A stretch of 64,000 bases of DNA, from assembly GCF_030127105.1 (NCBI RefSeq), contig NZ_CP126161.1, forward strand, positions 2,046,001 to 2,110,000, read 5' to 3'. Of this stretch, positions 16,237 to 24,410 are shown one piece after another. The DNA comes from Haloarcula pelagica. Lineage in GTDB: Archaea > Halobacteriota > Halobacteria > Halobacteriales > Haloarculaceae. Each line of letters opens with the position of its first letter. Position 1 is the stretch's first letter. Below the pieces are notes generated by a model. It saw only the letters and a list, made by a program, of their open reading frames with translations, did no database searches and was not told where the DNA came from. The position numbers and the translations under genes were made by a program.

Positions 16237-17042
16237 ACAAAGGCAGCGACAGACAGTTCTCCCAGCTACTGACGTTCATCGGCGACGAGATGGAGTTCGA
16301 ATCGGGCTTCTACAACGACGCGTACCTCGACCGGCGGATCACCGCCCGGATGCGCCGGACCGACACCGAGACCTACCGGGCCTACAAGCAACTGCTCCAG
16401 CGCGACGACGGCGAACGCGAGCACCTGCTCGACTCGCTGTCGATCAACGTCACCGGCTTCTTTCGCAACCCCGAGGCCTGGGAGGCGCTTCGCCCGGTCC
16501 TCCGGGATCTGACCCGGGAGAACCGCCGTGTCAGGCTGTGGTCGGCCCCCAGCGCCGACGGCCGGGAGCCGTACTCGGCGGCGATGCTGGCGCTGGACGA
16601 CCCCGAGATCGAGGCCAGGCGGGTCGAGATCACCGGGACCGACATCAACGCCGACATCCTCCGGGACGCCCGCCGGGCGACCTACGAGACCTCCCAGACG
16701 ACCGACATCGCGGAGGAACTGGAACCACTCGACGACTACTCCGAGTACATCGAACAGGACGGCAACACGTTCACGGTCCGGGACCGGGTCACCGACATGG
16801 TCACCTTCGAGCAACACGACCTGATCCGGGGCGAGCCCAAACGGGACTTCGATCTCGTGTTCTGCCGGAACCTCCTCATCTACATCGACTCCGAGTACAA
16901 GGTCCCGATCTTCGAGACGATCCGTGGCTCGCTGCGGGAGGGGGGGTACCTGATGATCGGGATGACCGAGACCCTCCCCACCGAGTGTCGGGACTCGTTC
17001 GAACCGGTCGACAAGCAACACCGGATCTACCGCCGCGTATGA
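16233..17042 (+). CDS. cheR: Chemoreceptor methyltransferase CheR
   Basis: A 269-residue SAM-dependent methyltransferase that methylates receptor glutamates, opposing CheB. The N-terminal helical domain contains YLDRRITARMRR. The methyltransferase domain includes LSINVTGFFRNPEAWE, the SAM-binding loop LWSAPSADGREPYSAAML, ITGTDINADIL and FDLVFCRNLLIYID. In the SAM loop the usual Gly-Cys of S-A-G-C-x-x-G-x-E-P-Y-S is Pro-Ser here, which is unusual but the downstream residues are intact. The start overlaps the cheA stop and its stop overlaps the next gene (ATGA). Confidence 0.94.
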   Translation: MNKGSDRQFSQLLTFIGDEMEFESGFYNDAYLDRRITARMRRTDTETYRAYKQLLQRDDGEREHLLDSLSINVTGFFRNPEAWEALRPVLRDLTRENRRVRLWSAPSADGREPYSAAMLALDDPEIEARRVEITGTDINADILRDARRATYETSQTTDIAEELEPLDDYSEYIEQDGNTFTVRDRVTDMVTFEQHDLIRGEPKRDFDLVFCRNLLIYIDSEYKVPIFETIRGSLREGGYLMIGMTETLPTECRDSFEPVDKQHRIYRRV

Positions 17043-18271
17043 GCCTCTACGAACTCGAACGGGACGGCGAGGTACAGGAACTCATCCGCGTCCTACGGGA
17101 GAGCGACAACGAGCGCGTCCAGACCCGGGCGGCCGAACTGCTGGGGAACTTCGCCGACCACGACGACCGCCGGGACGTGATCAACGCCCTGGTCACGGCC
17201 ACACAGCGGGACAGCGACGCCGTCACGGCACAGGCGATCGACTCGCTGGACGAACTGGGCGGGGACGCGATCGAACAGCTCATCGGCACGATGGCCGGCG
17301 TCGACCTCGGCGACGACTCGGCCGACTGGGTGAAAGCCAAGGCGTACACGCAGGCGCTCGACGCCGACGTGCCCGAACTGCGGATGGCCGCGGCCAACGC
17401 GCTGGGCGGGCTCGACCAGGCCGACGCCGTCCCGAACCTCGCACAGCGGTTCGACGATCCCGACCCGCGAGTCCGGGCGCGGGCGGCCCGGTCTGTCGGG
17501 AAGCTCGGCGACTCGCGGGCGACAGACTCCCTGGAGTCGCTGCTGACCGACTCCCAGTCGGCGGTCCGCCGCGAGGCCGCCCAGGCGCTGGGAAACATCG
17601 GCAATCGCCAGGCGCTGCGCTCGCTCCTTCCGCTGTACGAGGACGACCACGAGGCGGTCCGCCGCATCGCGGTCGACGCCTTCGGCAACTTCGACAACGA
17701 CCAGCCCGTCGACTACCTCACCGAGGCGCTCTCGGACGACTCGCCGGGGGTTCGCCGGACGGCGGTGTACTCGTTGATCGAACTCCTCTCGAACGTCCCG
17801 ACCGACCAGAGCCACGAGATCCGCGAGACCGTCGTCGAGAAACTGTCTAACACGGACGACCGCAGCGTCGTCGTCCCGCTGGTCGAGATCCTCGAAGAGA
17901 GCACCCAGGCCGCACAGCGGCGCAACACCGCCTGGCTGCTCGGTCGGGTGACCACTCAGGAGGAACGGGGGCGGGTCATCGACGCCCTCGTCGACGCGCT
18001 AGCGGACGACGGCCAGATGATCCGGCAGTTCGCCGCGACGAGTCTGGCGGAACTGGACGACGACGACAGCATGGTCGAGCGCCGCCTGCTTCCGATCGTC
18101 GAGGACACCGGCGTCGATCCGGCCGTCCGGGGCCAGGCGATATTCACGCTCGGGAAGGTCGGCGGCGAGCGCTCCCGGAAGGTGCTCGACAAGCTCATCG
18201 ACGAGACAGAGAACGAGACCGTCCGGAAGAAGGCCTTCTCCGCGATCTCGAAGCTGGGTGGGCGCGGATGA
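17039..18271 (+). CDS. HEAT-repeat protein of the chemotaxis operon (OE2401F-like)
   Basis: A 410-residue protein built of HEAT/PBS-lyase-type repeats, recognisable as recurring units like R..AA..LG....AV..L......D, e.g. PRVRARAARSVGKLGDSRA and SAVRREAAQALGNIGNRQAL. It begins MSLYELERDGEV at 17039, overlapping the cheR stop by ATGA. In Halobacterium a HEAT-like protein (OE2401F) encoded beside the cheF genes was found, with the CheF proteins, to connect CheY/CheC/CheD with the archaellum; this gene has the same neighbourhood, so the same adaptor role is inferred. No enzymatic residues for bilin lyase activity are evident, and pigment chemistry is unlikely. Confidence 0.85.
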   Translation: MSLYELERDGEVQELIRVLRESDNERVQTRAAELLGNFADHDDRRDVINALVTATQRDSDAVTAQAIDSLDELGGDAIEQLIGTMAGVDLGDDSADWVKAKAYTQALDADVPELRMAAANALGGLDQADAVPNLAQRFDDPDPRVRARAARSVGKLGDSRATDSLESLLTDSQSAVRREAAQALGNIGNRQALRSLLPLYEDDHEAVRRIAVDAFGNFDNDQPVDYLTEALSDDSPGVRRTAVYSLIELLSNVPTDQSHEIRETVVEKLSNTDDRSVVVPLVEILEESTQAAQRRNTAWLLGRVTTQEERGRVIDALVDALADDGQMIRQFAATSLAELDDDDSMVERRLLPIVEDTGVDPAVRGQAIFTLGKVGGERSRKVLDKLIDETENETVRKKAFSAISKLGGRG

Positions 18272-18350
18272 GTCGGCGCTCTTCGCGGCGCTCGCCGGCC
18301 GGTCGGCTCAAGTACCGCCCACCCGTAGCCGTGAGTGAGCGAACAGAGCG

Positions 18351-19214
18351 ATGAGCGACGGTGAGCGCAAACTCCTCGACACGCAGGGCAAGTTCGTCCA
18401 GGTCGTCAAGGACGGGCGAAAGCGCAACGACATCGAGTGGATTCCCGGACGGATCCTGCTGTCGAACAAGCGGCTCGTGCTGGCGACCAACGAGGGCAAA
18501 CGGACGATCCCGCTGTCCTCGCTGACCAGGGTCACCGCTAGCCAGATGAACCAGTCGCTGGCACAGGTCGACAGCTACGTGAAACTCAGATCGGGCGGCG
18601 ACGTGACCCTCGTCGCCCCGAAAGCCGACGAGGAGTTCGAGGAAATCCTCTACGGCGCCCTGCTCGATCAGATCGTCGTCCTGGCGAAACACCCCGCCGT
18701 CGAGGGTGGTGTCGTCCGGGACATCGGCTGGGAGAAAGCCCGCGTCAAACTCGACGGGGACTGTATCGACCTCGCGATCACGTCGGGGACGTTCGTCGAA
18801 CTCGACATCGACGACGTGGGGACCGTCGAAGCCAAGGACATGGAGATACGCGGCAGCGAGCGCCCGATGCTCTCGGTCGAACACACCGTCGAGGGGACCA
18901 GCGTCGAGACGCACATCTCCGGTGGCCCGCGCCACGTCTCGCTGCTGGAAGGACTGGTCCGCCAGGGCGAACAGCGAAACGTCGCCGACGACGTGGAGCT
19001 CTCGGACGAGGAGACACAGGTGCTGATGGCGCTGTACTCCGGAATCTCGCCGTTCAAGATCCCGGACTTCGTCGACATGGAGATCGACACCGTCGAGGAG
19101 GTGTACGACCGCCTGCTGGCGGCCGACATCCTGGAGCCGGTTCGGACCCGCCGAGAAGTCCAGCTCGAAGCCCGGGGTCGCTCGATCGCGAGCGAAGCGA
19201 TGTCCGACCAGTAG
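18351..19214 (+). CDS. cheF: Archaeal chemotaxis adaptor CheF
   Basis: A 287-residue protein of the DUF439/CheF family, which links phosphorylated CheY to the ArlCDE switch in archaea. Visible features are the opening ERKLLDTQGKFVQVVKDGRK, a beta-rich region with RILLSNKRLVL (PH-like), and a C-terminal winged-helix-like segment LSDEETQVLMALYSGIS...DRLLAADILEPV. It follows the HEAT gene by about 80 bases and ends right where the convergent membrane-protein gene ends (19215). Only one cheF was found here, whereas Halobacterium has two. Confidence 0.92.
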   Translation: MSDGERKLLDTQGKFVQVVKDGRKRNDIEWIPGRILLSNKRLVLATNEGKRTIPLSSLTRVTASQMNQSLAQVDSYVKLRSGGDVTLVAPKADEEFEEILYGALLDQIVVLAKHPAVEGGVVRDIGWEKARVKLDGDCIDLAITSGTFVELDIDDVGTVEAKDMEIRGSERPMLSVEHTVEGTSVETHISGGPRHVSLLEGLVRQGEQRNVADDVELSDEETQVLMALYSGISPFKIPDFVDMEIDTVEEVYDRLLAADILEPVRTRREVQLEARGRSIASEAMSDQ

Positions 19215-21158
19215 TCAGAACGGCGGCGAACTGCCGTACAGCCGAGTGTAGTGGACGGCGTCGACGAGGATCCGCGAGAGCGGGAGGACGAACTCGCCCG
19301 TGACGGGAAACAGCGAGAGGCCACCGACCAGCAGGTACGCCGCCATCGAGCCGGCGGCGACACCGAGGACGACTGCGCCCGCCCGATCGAACCCCGGGCG
19401 CACCGTCGCCAGCACCGCCCACGCGAGGACGGCGACGGCGACGGTCAGCGCCCACAGCGCGTACACCTGAACAGACTCCCCGAGGACGAGGTCGGCGGCG
19501 GCGATCACACCGAGGTACACACCCGCCCCGGCCAGTGCGGTCCCGGCCGTCGCGGCCGCGAGCGCCCGCCCCTGTGACTCGACGACGCGCCGGACCGCCG
19601 GCAGTCGGGCCAGCCAGTAGAGGCCGACGACGTACAGCGGGTGGAGGTACCGGACGGTGAACATGTGGTGGACCGGCAGCGAGCCCAGAGAGATGCCGAG
19701 CAGCAACACCACGTAACCGACCGAGAAGGCGTCGAGGACCCGGATCGGGGACCACTCACGCGGCGACTGGAGTGCGGGTAGCTGTCGCTTCGCGGCCAGG
19801 GCGGGCGCAGCGACGAGCGCACCCAACAGCGGCATCGACGCCAGCACGCTCAGGTTGATCGCCGCGTCCTCCGACGCGGTGAGCCCGTCGAGGTAGCCGG
19901 TCCGGGCGAAGACCGCGACGATTCGGCCGGGATCGGTGAGGAACAGTCCGTACGACCCGATCACGAGGCCCAGGAGCCGCTGGCCGATTCCCGCGAGCGC
20001 GGCCACGAGGCCGCCGATCGGGGTGTCTCCGGTCGACTCGCCGCCCGCGCCGCTGCCCGCCGGAGCGTCGCCCGTGGCCTGCTGTGTGCCCGTCCCCCCG
20101 TCGGTCGCCGCCGGACTGAGCACGTCGCCGTCGTAGCTCGGCAGGAGCCGTGGCGGTTCCACGGGATTGCCCGCGATCAGCCAGTTCGTCAGGAAGAAGG
20201 GGAGCAAGGAGGCGAACAGCGTCGCGCCGACGACAGCGAGGTCGCGCGGCCGGTTCGACCGCGCCGTCGGGAGGTCGACCGCCGCGACGGCGAGCAACAG
20301 GATCAGTCCCTCCGCGGCGTGGACCCAGGCCGCGGCCCCGACCCAGGCGTAGGTCAGCGCCCGGAACCGTCTCGCGTGGCGGTGGCTCGTCGCCGCCCGA
20401 CTCCGGTAGAGGGTGTACATCGCCAGGACGACCACCAGCGCGCTGACGCTGTGGCGTTTCGGGATCGTCGCCCAGAACCCGACCGGCGTCCCGACGGCGG
20501 CGACGACGCCCATGGCGACTCCGACCCGGCGCGTGGACACCGCCGTGCCGAGCCGGTAGGCGACGACGGCGACGGCGGCGGCGGCGAGCGCGGTCGTCGT
20601 CTGGAGGGCCAACATCGGGAGCCACCGTGCGGGGAGCGGCGTCGCGACCGCGAGGTTGCCGACGAACAGCGCCACGCCGAGGCCAGTCCCGAGGAGGACG
20701 CCCGCCCGCCTCCGGCCGAGGACGCTTCCCACCCCGTAGCTCAGGCCGGCGACCGCGAGCGACCACAGACCGACCAGGAGCACGCGGAGGTCGAGGAGGA
20801 CCGCGAGGAGTCGGTACAGGACGAGCCAGAGGGCGGAGACGACGACGATAGCGTAGTTCCGTCCGTAGACGCGCCCGTCGACCAGATAGGTCCCCGGTGT
20901 CGAGCCCGAGGGGGGACCGTAGACGGCCTCGGCGATGAAGAGGTGGCCGTCGAGGACGGCGACCAGGGTGTTCGCGAACGCGTACTGGTCGCTGGAGAAG
21001 AAGTTCAGCTCCCAGCTGAGTCCGAACCAGACCAGCGCCGCGAGGCCGATCAGCGCCCCCACCCGGTCACCGAAGACCCCCCGGAACACCGCCGTCCGGA
21101 GAGTCGCGACCGACACCCTCTCGCCGGCGAGCAACCGGTCTATGACCCCCTCGCTCAT
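19215..21158 (-). CDS. Polytopic membrane protein, possible GT-C-like glycosyltransferase (cassette B)
   Basis: A 647-residue paralogue of the protein at 6085-8040, with about 12 membrane segments. Shared motifs are FGDR, FFSSDQYAFANTLVA after helix 1, VYGRNY, TPVGFWATIPKRH, NPVEPPRLLP and FTVRYLHPLY. A Gly/Ser/Thr-rich insertion (about residues 345-385) occupies the same place as in the paralogue. The true start is 21158 (MSEGVIDRLL), overlapping the stop of the exported-protein gene; the frame upstream of it is spurious. The conserved external Asp suggests GT-C-type chemistry on lipid-linked sugars, but this is unproven. The gene converges on cheF with adjacent stop codons. Confidence 0.7.
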   Translation of the reverse strand: MSEGVIDRLLAGERVSVATLRTAVFRGVFGDRVGALIGLAALVWFGLSWELNFFSSDQYAFANTLVAVLDGHLFIAEAVYGPPSGSTPGTYLVDGRVYGRNYAIVVVSALWLVLYRLLAVLLDLRVLLVGLWSLAVAGLSYGVGSVLGRRRAGVLLGTGLGVALFVGNLAVATPLPARWLPMLALQTTTALAAAAVAVVAYRLGTAVSTRRVGVAMGVVAAVGTPVGFWATIPKRHSVSALVVVLAMYTLYRSRAATSHRHARRFRALTYAWVGAAAWVHAAEGLILLLAVAAVDLPTARSNRPRDLAVVGATLFASLLPFFLTNWLIAGNPVEPPRLLPSYDGDVLSPAATDGGTGTQQATGDAPAGSGAGGESTGDTPIGGLVAALAGIGQRLLGLVIGSYGLFLTDPGRIVAVFARTGYLDGLTASEDAAINLSVLASMPLLGALVAAPALAAKRQLPALQSPREWSPIRVLDAFSVGYVVLLLGISLGSLPVHHMFTVRYLHPLYVVGLYWLARLPAVRRVVESQGRALAAATAGTALAGAGVYLGVIAAADLVLGESVQVYALWALTVAVAVLAWAVLATVRPGFDRAGAVVLGVAAGSMAAYLLVGGLSLFPVTGEFVLPLSRILVDAVHYTRLYGSSPPF

Positions 21159-21637
21159 CGCTGGACCTCGACGGTGATGCGGCGCTGGATCAGGTCGCGC
21201 TCGCGGTCGCCGGTGCGGAGCCAGATCGCGACCGTCGCGTTGTACCGCGTTTGGTCGATCCGCTGTGGGCTGATCCCGACCGGGTTCGGCCGGAGCCCCA
21301 TCCGCTCGCCACTGCGGTCGGCCAGCTGATATCTGCTCGTCGCCGTCGTCCACAAGCCCGGGATGTCGATGGTGTACCGGACGACCGGGTTTCCGTCGAC
21401 GGACCCGACAGAGACGACCGCCGGCGGTGCGGACAGGTGGTACCGGCCGGCGCCAAAGCGGCTCCGTTCGAGGACGATCTGCCCGGCCGGCACGGAGTCC
21501 ACGGAGACGGTCGCGTCGCCGGCCCCAGCCGGGGGCGTCGCCCGCGTGAGATCGACGGCCCCGACCAGCGGCCCCGAGACGATCGCGAGTACCGCGACCG
21601 CCACGGCCAGGGCAGCGAGCGGACGGGGCGTCGGCAT
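21155..21637 (-). CDS. Exported protein of unknown function, partner of the membrane protein (cassette B)
   Basis: A 160-residue protein with an N-terminal hydrophobic stretch (LAALAVAVAVLAIVSGPLVG) then a beta-rich domain. It is related to the product at 8037-8513, sharing PLVGAVDLT, the SVGSVDGNP block and the C-terminal end R.ITVE-Q. The start MPTPRPLA at 21637 is supported by a TATA-like CATATG at 21662-21667 (minus strand) about 27 bases upstream, i.e. leaderless. Beyond the TATA lies the TATC-N6-GATA palindrome at 21684, shared with the divergent aldo/keto reductase. Translation is coupled to the membrane protein by a 4-base overlap. Confidence 0.68.
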   Translation of the reverse strand: MPTPRPLAALAVAVAVLAIVSGPLVGAVDLTRATPPAGAGDATVSVDSVPAGQIVLERSRFGAGRYHLSAPPAVVSVGSVDGNPVVRYTIDIPGLWTTATSRYQLADRSGERMGLRPNPVGISPQRIDQTRYNATVAIWLRTGDRERDLIQRRITVEVQR

Positions 21638-21683
21638 GATATCGGCCGTTGACCGTGGCCGCATATGACTCTACTGGGGCGAT

Positions 21684-21697
21684 TATCGCACCGGATA
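21684..21697. promoter_or_regulatory. TATC-N6-GATA palindrome between cassette B and the aldo/keto reductase
   Basis: TATCGCACCGGATA, centred about 26 bases from the TATA-like CATATG of the minus-strand gene (21662-21667) and 24 bases from the TATA-like CATTTACG (21711-21718) of the plus-strand gene. It ties these genes to the motility-island sites. Confidence 0.58.
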
Positions 21698-21741
21698 ACG
21701 ACGCCGACGACATTTACGTCTCGGCGGCGAAGGGGCCGTCG

Positions 21742-22581
21742 ATGGTCACGAACGAGAGCGACACCTTCGACATCGGCGGCGACCTGACAGTCAAGCGGCT
21801 GGGATTCGGTGCGATGCGGATCACCGGCGACGGTATCATCGGCGAGCCGGACGACATCGGAAACGCCCGCGCTGTCCTGCAGCGCGCGGTCGAACTCGGG
21901 GTCGACTTCATCGACACCGCGGACTCGTACGGCCCGGGCGTCTCCGAGCGGCTGATCGGTGAGACGCTCGACACCGAGCGCGAGGACCTCGTGATCGCGA
22001 CCAAGGGCGGCCTGCTGCGCAACACCGACGCCGACTGGCTCGCCCACGGCGACCCCGACTACCTCCGGAACGCACAGCTGTGTTCGCGCGACCGGCTGCG
22101 GATGGACCCGATCGACCTCTACCAGTTCCACCGCCCGGACCCGGACACCCCCTTCGAGGAGTCGGTCCACGTGCTCGCGGAGCTGAAAGACGAGGGGCTC
22201 GTCCGTCACGTCGGCCTCTCGAACGTCTCGGTCGACCAGCTCGACCGGGCGCGCGAGATCGTCGACATCGCGACGGTCCAGAACCAGTACAACGTCGCCA
22301 ACCGGGACGCCGAGGCCGTCCTGGAGGCCTGTGAAGACGCCGGGATCGGCTTCATCCCGTGGTACCCGCTCGCCGCCGGCGAGCTCGACGGCGTCGACGG
22401 GATCGAGGAGATCGCACGGCGCCACGACGCGACGCCCCACCAGATCGCACTGGCGTGGCTGCTCGGCCACTCGGACGTGACCCTGCCGATCCCCGGCACG
22501 TCGAGCATCGAACACCTCGAACAGAACGTCGCCGCCAGCGCGATCGAACTGACTGACGACGAACTGGCCCGACTCTCCTGA
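21742..22581 (+). CDS. Aldo/keto reductase
   Basis: A 279-residue AKR-superfamily oxidoreductase, probably NADPH-dependent. Catalytic tetrad candidates are D in DFIDTADSYG (Asp and Tyr), K in VIATKGGLL and H in LYQFHRPDP. Further family segments are GLSNVSVDQLDRA, QNQYNVANRD and PIPGTSSIEHLEQN. The start at 21742 is chosen because a TATA-like element sits about 27 bases upstream and the preceding codons look non-coding. Substrate is unknown. It is divergent from the exported-protein/membrane cassette and shares an operator-like palindrome with it. Confidence 0.92.
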   Translation: MVTNESDTFDIGGDLTVKRLGFGAMRITGDGIIGEPDDIGNARAVLQRAVELGVDFIDTADSYGPGVSERLIGETLDTEREDLVIATKGGLLRNTDADWLAHGDPDYLRNAQLCSRDRLRMDPIDLYQFHRPDPDTPFEESVHVLAELKDEGLVRHVGLSNVSVDQLDRAREIVDIATVQNQYNVANRDAEAVLEACEDAGIGFIPWYPLAAGELDGVDGIEEIARRHDATPHQIALAWLLGHSDVTLPIPGTSSIEHLEQNVAASAIELTDDELARLS

Positions 22582-22671
22582 GGCCAGGCATCGAGTGGCC
22601 GCCCGCGGCGCAGGCGGCTGTGGGCCGCCGACACCGGGGTGTTTTTCAGGGAATGCGATGTATCCGGAGCT

Positions 22672-23487
22672 ATGACGACAATCACGCTCGGCCCCTCCGG
22701 CACGTACTCCCACCGGGCCGCGCAGGCGGTCGCGGACGACGACATCACCTTCTCCGAGTCGGTCACTGCCATCGTCGAGGCCGTCGCCGACGGCGAGGCG
22801 GACCGCGGCGTCGTCCCGGTCGAGAACAGCATCGAAGGCTCGGTGACGGAGTCGCTCGACGCCTTCAGCACGTACGATGTCGCCGTCGTCAGGGAGATCA
22901 TCACGCCGATCCGACACGCGCTCCTGGCGCAGGGCGAGTCGTTCGACCTCGTCGCCAGCCACGCACAGGCCCTGGCGCAGTGTCGCGGCTGGCTCGACGA
23001 ACACTACCCCGGGATCGACGTTGAGGCGGTCACCTCGACGGCCCGCGGCGTCGAGCGGGCGCGCGAGGACCCGTCGGTGGCCGCGATCGGCCACCCCGCG
23101 AACGCCACCAACGGCACCGAACTCGAAGTGCTGGCCGAGGACATCCAGGACCGCTCCTCGAACGCCACCCGCTTTGTTGTCGTCGCGCCGGCCAGCGAGC
23201 GCAGCGACGCCGGCAGCAAGACCTCCTTCATCGTCTACCCGAACGCCGACTACCCCGGCCTCCTGCTGGAACTGCTCGAACCCTTCGCCGACCGGGACAT
23301 CAACCTCACCCGCGTCGAGTCCCGCCCCAGCGGCGAGCGACTGGGCGACTACGTCTTCCACATCGACATCGCCGCCGGCCTCTACGAGGAGCGCACCCAG
23401 GACGCGCTGGCGGACATCGAGGCCCTCGCCGAGAACGGCTGGGTCCGCCGGCTGGGGTCGTACGACTCCCAGACCGTCATCAACTGA
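22672..23487 (+). CDS. pheA: Prephenate dehydratase
   Basis: A 271-residue enzyme converting prephenate to phenylpyruvate in phenylalanine synthesis. The dehydratase domain has the start TLGPSGTYSHRAA, the VPVENSIEGSV loop with the conserved Glu-Asn and SNATRFVVVAP containing the catalytic T-R-F motif (residues about 168-170). The C-terminal ACT domain (about 182-262; GLLLELLEPFADRDINLTRVESRPS) binds phenylalanine for feedback control. The start MTTITLG at 22672 is the standard N terminus. Confidence 0.95.
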   Translation: MTTITLGPSGTYSHRAAQAVADDDITFSESVTAIVEAVADGEADRGVVPVENSIEGSVTESLDAFSTYDVAVVREIITPIRHALLAQGESFDLVASHAQALAQCRGWLDEHYPGIDVEAVTSTARGVERAREDPSVAAIGHPANATNGTELEVLAEDIQDRSSNATRFVVVAPASERSDAGSKTSFIVYPNADYPGLLLELLEPFADRDINLTRVESRPSGERLGDYVFHIDIAAGLYEERTQDALADIEALAENGWVRRLGSYDSQTVIN

Positions 23488-23550
23488 GCCGTCGGCACCG
23501 CGTCGACCTGTCGTCGGAAGATTAAGTTTGGGGGCCGCGTATGGCCAGGT

Positions 23551-23952
23551 ATGACCGACAGCGATCCGCTCGGCGAGATCGAGCGCGCGTTCGATGTCCT
23601 GTCCGACCAGTTCGGGGTCTCCCTCGGTGCGGTCCCGACCGATGTCGTCGAGACCGACGACGAGTTCGTCGTCCACATGGACCTCCCGGGCTTCGACAGC
23701 GCGGACATCGAAGTCAAACTCGTCGAGGATCGGACCCTCTCTGTCACCGCCGACCACGGCGAGTCCGACGAGTCCGTCGACGGGCAGTACATCACCCGGG
23801 AGCGTCGTCAGCAGTCGCTGAGCCGCAGCGTTCGGCTCCCGGCCGCCGTCGAGGACGACGCCACGGCCAGCTACGAGGACGGCGTCCTGACCGTCCACCT
23901 GCCGAAGGTCGTCGAGGACGCCGACGACGGGACCGACATCCCGGTGAACTGA
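23551..23952 (+). CDS. Hsp20/alpha-crystallin family small heat-shock protein
   Basis: A 133-residue small heat-shock protein. The alpha-crystallin domain runs from about residue 30 (VVETDDEFVVHMDLPGFDSADIEVKLVEDRTLSVTA is visible in parts) to the beta strand YEDGVLTVHLPK, followed by a short tail ending IPVN that could supply the I-x-V oligomerisation motif. It is an ATP-independent holdase in the cytoplasm. A TATA-like ATTAAG lies 25-30 bases upstream. bcp begins three bases after its stop, so both are likely co-transcribed as stress genes. Confidence 0.93.
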   Translation: MTDSDPLGEIERAFDVLSDQFGVSLGAVPTDVVETDDEFVVHMDLPGFDSADIEVKLVEDRTLSVTADHGESDESVDGQYITRERRQQSLSRSVRLPAAVEDDATASYEDGVLTVHLPKVVEDADDGTDIPVN

Positions 23953-23954
23953 CG

Positions 23955-24410
23955 ATGGTGCTCGAACCCGGCACGCGACCGCCGTCGATCACCGCGACCA
24001 ACCAGTGGGGCGACCGCGTCTCGCCGGACTTCGAGACGCCGACGGTGCTGTACTTCTACCCGCGTGACGACACGCCGGGCTGTACGACCGAGGCACAGGC
24101 GTTCAACGACCGCTACGAGGAGTATCACGAGGCCGGGGTCGAGGTGTACGGCGTCTCGACCGACGATGTCGACAGCCACTGTGACTTTGCCGAGAAACAC
24201 GACCTCTCCTTTGACCTGCTTGCCGACCCCGACGGGACCCTCGCGGAGGCCTTCGACGTTGAGATCCGCGAGCGCGATCGGGCCCGCCGGACGACCTACG
24301 TCCTCGCGAAGGGACAGATCGTCGGCGTCTACGAGGGCGTCAGGGCGGAGGGCCACGCCGCCGAAGTCCTGCGGGACCTGATGGAAGCGGGCCTGGTCCC
24401 GATGGAGTAG
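23955..24410 (+). CDS. bcp: Peroxiredoxin, Bcp/PrxQ type
   Basis: A 151-residue thiol peroxidase. The peroxidatic Cys is in FYPRDDTPGCTTEA (about residue 45) and the conserved Arg lies in the following segments; the resolving-Cys position of PrxQ (five residues on) is not Cys, so it is probably a 1-Cys type or uses the Cys in SHCDFAEKH (about residue 76). It directly follows the Hsp20 gene and converges with leuS, with stop codons abutting at 24410/24411. Confidence 0.93.
   Translation: MVLEPGTRPPSITATNQWGDRVSPDFETPTVLYFYPRDDTPGCTTEAQAFNDRYEEYHEAGVEVYGVSTDDVDSHCDFAEKHDLSFDLLADPDGTLAEAFDVEIRERDRARRTTYVLAKGQIVGVYEGVRAEGHAAEVLRDLMEAGLVPME

Noticed and set aside
21190-23898. 902-codon minus-strand open frame across the AKR, pheA and hsp20 region
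   Set aside because: It runs antisense through three well-supported genes with no recognisable domain.
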